Shown here one piece after another: positions 63,901-64,000 of a stretch of DNA of 64,000 nucleotides. This stretch comes from Acetobacter fallax (GTDB taxonomy: Bacteria > Pseudomonadota > Alphaproteobacteria > Acetobacterales > Acetobacteraceae). Position 1 is the stretch's first letter. The number at the start of each line of letters is the position of its first letter. The stretch spans positions 24,079 to 88,078 of the forward strand of contig NZ_WOSX01000014.1 of NCBI RefSeq assembly GCF_011516735.1. The letters are read 5' to 3'. The notes below the pieces were generated by a model. That model had not been told where the DNA came from. It ran no database searches and worked only from the letters and a program-made list of their open reading frames with translations. The position numbers and the translations under genes are program-made.

Positions 63901-64000
63901 ATCAGAAAGCGGTTTGATTGATTTTTCGCAGAACTCTGCGGATATGGGCAATCATCAACCATGCGCAGGATGACGAGATTGTTGTCTCGACATCCTTCGT

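Noticed and set aside
63732..63962. Minus-strand 76-codon frame near the right end
   Set aside because: No ribosome binding site and no family resemblance; overlaps a better-supported decayed plus-strand start.

Overview
The window reads as chromosomal DNA of an acetic acid bacterium (Acetobacteraceae, Alphaproteobacteria). The basis is the protein-level look of ilvD, metX/metW, the MntR-type regulator, the RcnB-like, DUF2076 and OprP-like proteins, GC in the high fifties by eye, and an IS5-type element of the kind common in this family. Genus is not decided. I found no phage, plasmid, rRNA or CRISPR signature; the only complete mobile element is one IS copy at 1401-2220.

Layout. 1-2500: end of ppa, a repeat element, ung and an IS5-family IS just upstream of ung. 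2500-11700: polyol-type MFS transporter, a TPP riboswitch with thiC, a small secreted repeat protein, uvrA, a small acidic protein and yggT. 11800-16300: tRNA-Ala(CGC), a broken small gene, an RcnB-like secreted protein, a secreted nuclease, a GT8 glycosyltransferase and mntR. 16300-24150: DsbD/ScsB-like reductase, hrpB, a DegP/HtrA-type protease, infC (apparently starting at ATA) and a large repeat block. 24150-34600: ilvD, a GT32-type glycosyltransferase, the co-directional run cvpA-purF-SDR-nitronate monooxygenase, a HisE/MazG-like protein, a GH108 muramidase, ybaK and a lipoprotein coupled to a 51-residue small gene. 34600-43150: rhlE, BadF-type kinase/metW, metX and a 1280-residue multi-domain glycosyltransferase. 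43600-49330: cytochrome c maturation operon ccmC-D-E-F-G-H-I ending in a zinc-ribbon membrane protein. 49500-64000: YciI and EVE proteins, a GT61-discoidin protein, a Kir-type potassium channel, guaD, an OprP-like porin behind a Pho box, bfd, DUF2076, PEBP and small proteins, then glf and an AT-rich GT4 gene.

Themes. Housekeeping operons show tight ATGA coupling (ccm, metW/kinase, yciI/EVE, lipoprotein/small ORF). Surface-glycan genes are scattered singly (GT8, GT32, WbsX-GT4-GT2, GT61-discoidin, glf+GT4). Phosphate starvation (Pho box + OprP-like porin), thiamine (TPP riboswitch + thiC) and possibly manganese (palindrome at mntR) regulation are readable in the DNA.

The most distinctive feature is a dispersed family of about 205-237 bp palindromic intergenic elements. 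Seven near-complete copies share about 26-bp terminal inverted arms reading AAAGGCTCTGTTGTC and onward, and several internal hairpins. Many partial copies fill the remaining intergenic gaps. They contain no ORF and look like MITE/REP-type elements or structured RNA modules. One copy has arm sequences that changed on both sides together, keeping the pairing.
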